From Methanoregula sp. UBA471 (GTDB lineage Archaea > Halobacteriota > Methanomicrobia > Methanomicrobiales > Methanospirillaceae), in assembly GCA_002495065.1 (NCBI GenBank), contig DADT01000017.1, forward strand, positions 1 through 21,471: 21,471 nt of DNA, given 5' to 3'. Below are positions 21,452 to 21,471 of this stretch, one piece after another. The notes beneath the pieces were generated by a model that worked only from the letters and a program-made list of their open reading frames with translations, searched no databases and was not told the origin of the DNA. A program made the position numbers and the translations under genes. Within the stretch, counting starts at the first letter, position 1. Every line of letters begins with the position of its first letter.

Positions 21452-21471
21452 GCCTCGGTAGGGTAGTGGAC
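21452..21471 (+). tRNA. 5' end of a tRNA gene, cut by the window edge
   Basis: The last 20 bases fit the tRNA pattern: acceptor arm GCCTCGG (1-7), T8, A9, D-stem GGGT (10-13), A14, G15 and the invariant G18-G19 pair followed by A. The anticodon is outside the window, so the amino acid is unknown. A TATA box upstream supports a transcribed gene. Confidence 0.6.

Overview
The window looks like a chromosome segment of a methanogenic archaeon, most probably of the Methanomicrobiales (Methanoregula/Methanosphaerula type). This is an inference from gene content, since no database search was possible. The supporting genes are transcription factor S, archaeosortase A, the archaeal riboflavin-pathway reductase, archaeal SppA, TruD, Pth2, HypD and an AMP-forming acetyl-CoA synthetase. 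TATA-type promoters with short leaders, and overlapping stop/start gene pairs, also fit an archaeon.

Layout. 1-925: 5' part of acetyl-CoA synthetase on the minus strand. 926-3330: a gene-poor stretch of about 2.4 kb with one candidate small ORF, hairpins, two copies of a structured dispersed repeat (family B), one copy of a REP-like repeat (family A) and a candidate non-coding RNA. 3331-7937: a compact integrated element. 7920-9835: transcription factor S, archaeosortase A and a CDP-alcohol phosphatidyltransferase. 9999-11473: riboflavin reductase and SppA. 11470-13142: TruD and Pth2 on the minus strand. 13407-15240: a two-gene ABC exporter. 15268-15700: second copies of repeats A and B, with B inverted relative to its first copies. 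15787-17908: hypD and an MscS channel, divergent. 17985-18695: a TIM-barrel epimerase-like protein. 18764-18920: a fourth B repeat. 19079-21253: a large beta-propeller lipoprotein. 21452-21471: the 5' end of a tRNA gene preceded by a TATA box.

The main discovery candidate is the 4.6-kb element at 3331-7937. It is bounded by an exact 16-bp direct repeat. The right copy forms the last five codons (WRQYD) and first stop-codon base of the transcription factor S gene. The left copy lies 64 bp upstream of a tyrosine recombinase gene with a C-terminal zinc ribbon. Just inside both ends lies an exact 15-bp inverted repeat, as expected of arm-type or regulatory sites. The integrase-proximal junction still reads WRQYD followed by TGA, so integration leaves the host protein unchanged and only swaps the stop codon.

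The element cargo is almost entirely very small proteins. A rightward cluster at 4845-6501 holds overlapping genes for a zinc ribbon, a small helical protein, a winged-helix-like protein, a Cys-rich protein, a ribbon-helix-helix/coiled-coil protein and a basic protein. A leftward pair encodes a ribbon-helix-helix protein and a zinc-binding protein. A further ribbon-helix-helix-like gene and a 47-residue zinc-ribbon gene lie near the right end. Several perfect palindromes, a (CT)12 tract and a paired hairpin motif sit at likely control points. No capsid, replication or transfer gene was recognised, so its nature (provirus remnant, satellite or cryptic integrative element) is open.
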